A stretch of 8,242 nt of DNA from Geobacter sp. GTDB lineage: Bacteria; Desulfobacterota; Desulfuromonadia; Geobacterales; Pseudopelobacteraceae. The position numbers and the translations under genes were made by a program. Location of the stretch: assembly GCA_027346925.1 (NCBI GenBank), contig DAIERH010000059.1, forward strand, positions 3,160-11,401, given 5' to 3'. Below are positions 6,502 through 8,242 of this stretch, piece by piece. Below the pieces are notes generated by a model, which saw only the letters and a list, made by a program, of their open reading frames with translations, was not told where the DNA came from and made no database searches. The first letter of the stretch is position 1. Each line of letters starts with the position of its first letter.

Positions 6502-6837
6502 TCAGTGGTGAAAACGTCCCTTGAAGCCGCGATGAGCCGGTGAAGGCTCTTTATGGCATTCAAAGCAGGCCAGTTCCTCCATTTTTTTGCTATCCAGGGG
6601 CGATTGCTGCTTGCCTTTCAGGTCAAGGTTGTATTGCGGGGTCTGGAAGTACAGGTGGCCCCGCTCGCTCTCCACGTTCGCCGCCTGGTACGTGATCTGC
6701 CAGTTGGCGCTGATCGGCACGGTATGGCACTGATCGCAGCCTCCCGGCGGGGGGATACTCTTCCAGGCATTGAACATTGCGCACCCGGTCGGAACTATAA
6801 AAACCCCCAGCGCAACTATGCTAAACAAAAATTTCAT
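6502..6837 (-). CDS. Diheme c-type cytochrome lipoprotein
   Basis: This 111-aa protein has a lipoprotein signal peptide (hydrophobic residues 3-15, PTGC lipobox, Cys19) and two c-type heme sites: CDQCH (34-38) and CFECH (91-95). Histidines 61, 102, 110 and 111 are candidates for distal heme ligands. The protein should be exported, lipidated and loaded with two covalent hemes, acting in envelope electron transfer. The 52 residues between the heme sites are rich in aromatic and polar residues and match no fold I recognise. An in-frame start at 6927 would place 30 residues before the signal peptide. The start at 6837 is preferred because the signal then begins MKFLF and a GGGGAA site lies upstream. 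Its electron partner is unknown. Confidence 0.85.
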   Translation of the reverse strand: MKFLFSIVALGVFIVPTGCAMFNAWKSIPPPGGCDQCHTVPISANWQITYQAANVESERGHLYFQTPQYNLDLKGKQQSPLDSKKMEELACFECHKEPSPAHRGFKGRFHH

Positions 6838-6950
6838 GGAACCGTTCCCCTGAGTGAAGGTGTCGGGCAAGCTTACCCTCTGTGCAAGAAGGAAGCAAGA
6901 CATTTTCGTATTGGGCGGGATCCGCACGAACGCCTGAACCCAATATGTCG

Positions 6951-6965
6951 TAGAATACTATTCTA
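6951..6965. repeat. 15-nt palindrome upstream of the cytochrome gene
   Basis: TAGAATA and TATTCTA are perfect 7-bp arms around one central base. The site lies between the tatD stop and the cytochrome start and includes a possible - strand -10 box, TAGAAT (6960-6965). A weak -35 candidate, TTGTTT, is at 6982-6987 with a 16-bp spacer. It may be an operator over a weak cytochrome promoter. There is no T-run, so it is a poor terminator for tatD. Confidence 0.35.
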
Positions 6966-6989
6966 TCCGAGTATCATGATAAAACAACA

Positions 6990-7787
6990 TCAGATGGATA
7001 AAATTGTTACGGCGTTCCGTGTGGTCTGCCGGGCCACCTCCTGCGGGTGCATTCCGCGGATAAGGGCGACACTGCCCAGCACACAGGCCAGGTAGGCCGG
7101 CTGGTTCGGCTGTCCCCGGAAAGGGTGGGGGGTCATGTCGGGGGCATCGGTCTCCAGCACCAGGCTTTCCAGCGGCAACTCCAGCGCCAGCTTGGCCGGG
7201 CGAAGCGCGTTGGGCCAGGTGACGGTTCCGGAGATGGAGATGGCAAACCCCAGGCGAATGAATTCCAGCGCCATCTCGACCGAACCGGAGAAAGCATGCA
7301 TGATGCCCCCCACCCGGTCGGCGTTTTCCTCCCCGAGGATATGCAGGGTACGTTGGAAGGCCCGGCGGCAATGGAGAAGCACCGGCAGCCCCAGGGCCAG
7401 GGCAAGGCGCAGTTGCTCCCGAAAGGCGTATTCCTGCGCCTCAAGGCGTATAGGGTAGGTGGGGTCGAGGCCGATCTCGCCGATGGCGACGGCGCCTGGA
7501 GCAAGAACGGCCAACTGCGAGAGCGTCGCGCCATCTGCCAAATCGGCATGCATAGGATGTATACCGAATGCGGGAAAGATGCCATCGTGGCTCCGGGCGA
7601 TGGCCGCCATGCGTCCCCAGTCGCCGGGATGCACCCCCGGCACCACGAAGCGCCTCACCCCTGCCTGACGGGCGGCCTCCAAGACCCGGGGCAACCGGAC
7701 GGAGAAGATATCCTGGTCCAGGTGGCAATGGGTGTCGATCAGGTCCAGGTCATCTTCGCATTGCATATTTGGCTGGTTCGGATACAC
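6990..7787 (-). CDS. TatD-family metal-dependent hydrolase (putative DNase)
   Basis: This 265-aa cytoplasmic protein has the TatD TIM-barrel signatures in order: DTHCHLD (18-24, His20 and His22), GIHP (75-78), GEIGLD (103-108, Glu104), LLHCR (137-141, His139), MHAFSGS (163-169, His164) and ETDAPD (212-217, Asp214). All metal ligands expected for the family are present, and length is normal. Family members are metal-dependent deoxyribonucleases linked to DNA repair and quality control, but the true substrate here is not shown. The start is uncertain: a GTG at 7787 has a GGGGG stretch about 11 nt upstream, while an ATG at 7766 has no visible ribosome binding site. Both keep the full domain. It diverges from the glycosyltransferase and may be cotranscribed with the cytochrome gene. 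Confidence 0.93.
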   Translation of the reverse strand: MYPNQPNMQCEDDLDLIDTHCHLDQDIFSVRLPRVLEAARQAGVRRFVVPGVHPGDWGRMAAIARSHDGIFPAFGIHPMHADLADGATLSQLAVLAPGAVAIGEIGLDPTYPIRLEAQEYAFREQLRLALALGLPVLLHCRRAFQRTLHILGEENADRVGGIMHAFSGSVEMALEFIRLGFAISISGTVTWPNALRPAKLALELPLESLVLETDAPDMTPHPFRGQPNQPAYLACVLGSVALIRGMHPQEVARQTTRNAVTILSI

Positions 7788-7815
7788 TGCGGATCATTCC
7801 CCCGGAGTTATGGCT

Positions 7816-8242
7816 ATGCAACGCGACCAGACACCCGAACTCTCCATCATCGTGCCGGTCCTCAACGAGTCCGCCGAACTGACGGCGCTGTTCGAGAACC
7901 TCTCCCGCCAGCAGGGTATCCGCTTTGAGCTGATTCTGTGCGACGGCGGTTCCCGGGACGCTACGCTGAGCCTGGCCGCGGAACTGGCGGCAAACTGTCC
8001 CTTCGTCCTGAAGAGCACCCTCACCCAACCGGGACGGGGCTGCCAGATGAATGCCGGCGCGACCATGGCCGCGGGCGAACTACTGCTGTTCCTGCATGCC
8101 GATTCCCGTTTTCCGGAAGCCTTCGCCCTGGGACGCGCCGTTTCCGCCTTCAGAAACCAAACGGAAACGGGCGGTTCAGCAGCCCAAGCCGAGGCGGCCC
8201 GCTTTGCGCTCAGCTTTCGCAGGAGCGACGATTCGCCGTCGC
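7816..8242 (+). CDS. Family 2 glycosyltransferase, TIGR04283-like, N-terminal part
   Basis: The gene runs off the right edge; 142 residues are visible with no stop. The GT-A/family 2 pattern is clear: IIVPVLNE (11-18), DGGS (43-46), GRGCQMNAG (73-81) and LFLHADS (91-97), whose HAD takes the place of the usual DXD metal motif. The QMNAG and LHAD blocks, and the later RFALSFRRSDDSPS segment, fit the rSAM/selenodomain-associated transferase 2 type (TIGR04283), a group of uncertain acceptor. An ATG at 7810 is only 2 nt from the GGAG at 7804-7807, while the ATG at 7816 is 8 nt away, so 7816 is preferred. Only 28 bp separate it from tatD on the other strand, and no convincing promoter was seen there. 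Confidence 0.88.
   Translation, partial: MQRDQTPELSIIVPVLNESAELTALFENLSRQQGIRFELILCDGGSRDATLSLAAELAANCPFVLKSTLTQPGRGCQMNAGATMAAGELLLFLHADSRFPEAFALGRAVSAFRNQTETGGSAAQAEAARFALSFRRSDDSPS

Noticed and set aside
7047..7928. A 293-codon + strand frame opposite tatD
   Set aside because: tatD on the - strand carries every family motif. The + strand frame has no domain and would also run into the glycosyltransferase out of frame.

Overview
The window looks like chromosomal DNA from a Geobacter-like member of the Desulfuromonadota. This is inferred from the gene mix: a small multiheme lipoprotein cytochrome, a lone hypA, PEP carboxykinases, a C_GCAxxG_C_C protein and a glycosyltransferase of the rSAM/selenodomain-associated type. 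The coding DNA is GC-rich with G/C-rich third codon positions, and this produces many long false ORFs on the opposite strand. No tRNA, rRNA, CRISPR array, transposase or integrase was seen.

Left part (2-1808, + strand): a tightly packed operon. It starts with the C-terminal end of an RND efflux permease, followed by a cysteine-rich C_GCAxxG_C_C protein (start overlaps the RND stop), a small DUF2892/YgaP-type membrane protein, and a metallo-beta-lactamase-fold hydrolase (start overlaps the preceding stop). The three accessory proteins probably serve one membrane-linked redox, thiol or metal task, but the substrate cannot be read from the sequence.

Middle (1809-5740, + strand): a 295-bp AT-richer regulatory gap, then two PEP carboxykinases in tandem. 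The first is the GTP-dependent type (pckG, 617 aa) and the second the ATP-dependent type (pckA, 530 aa). Each has its own sigma70-like promoter and its own hairpin terminator, so they look like separately controlled genes. Both interconvert oxaloacetate and PEP, but with different nucleotides. This is the most notable arrangement in the window.

Right part (5743-7787, - strand): hypA (nickel delivery for hydrogenase maturation), a 67-aa Ala/Pro-rich lipoprotein with a near-consensus promoter and strong terminator, a 111-aa diheme lipoprotein cytochrome, and a TatD-family metal-dependent hydrolase. hypA starts only 22 nt past the lipoprotein terminator, so it probably depends on read-through. 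At the right edge, a family 2 glycosyltransferase (7816 onward, + strand, cut by the window end) diverges from tatD across only 28 bp.

I did not find a clearly novel multi-gene system. The best leads are the paired PEP carboxykinases with their leader region, the RND/C_GCAxxG/DUF2892/MBL operon, and the two small lipoproteins next to hypA.
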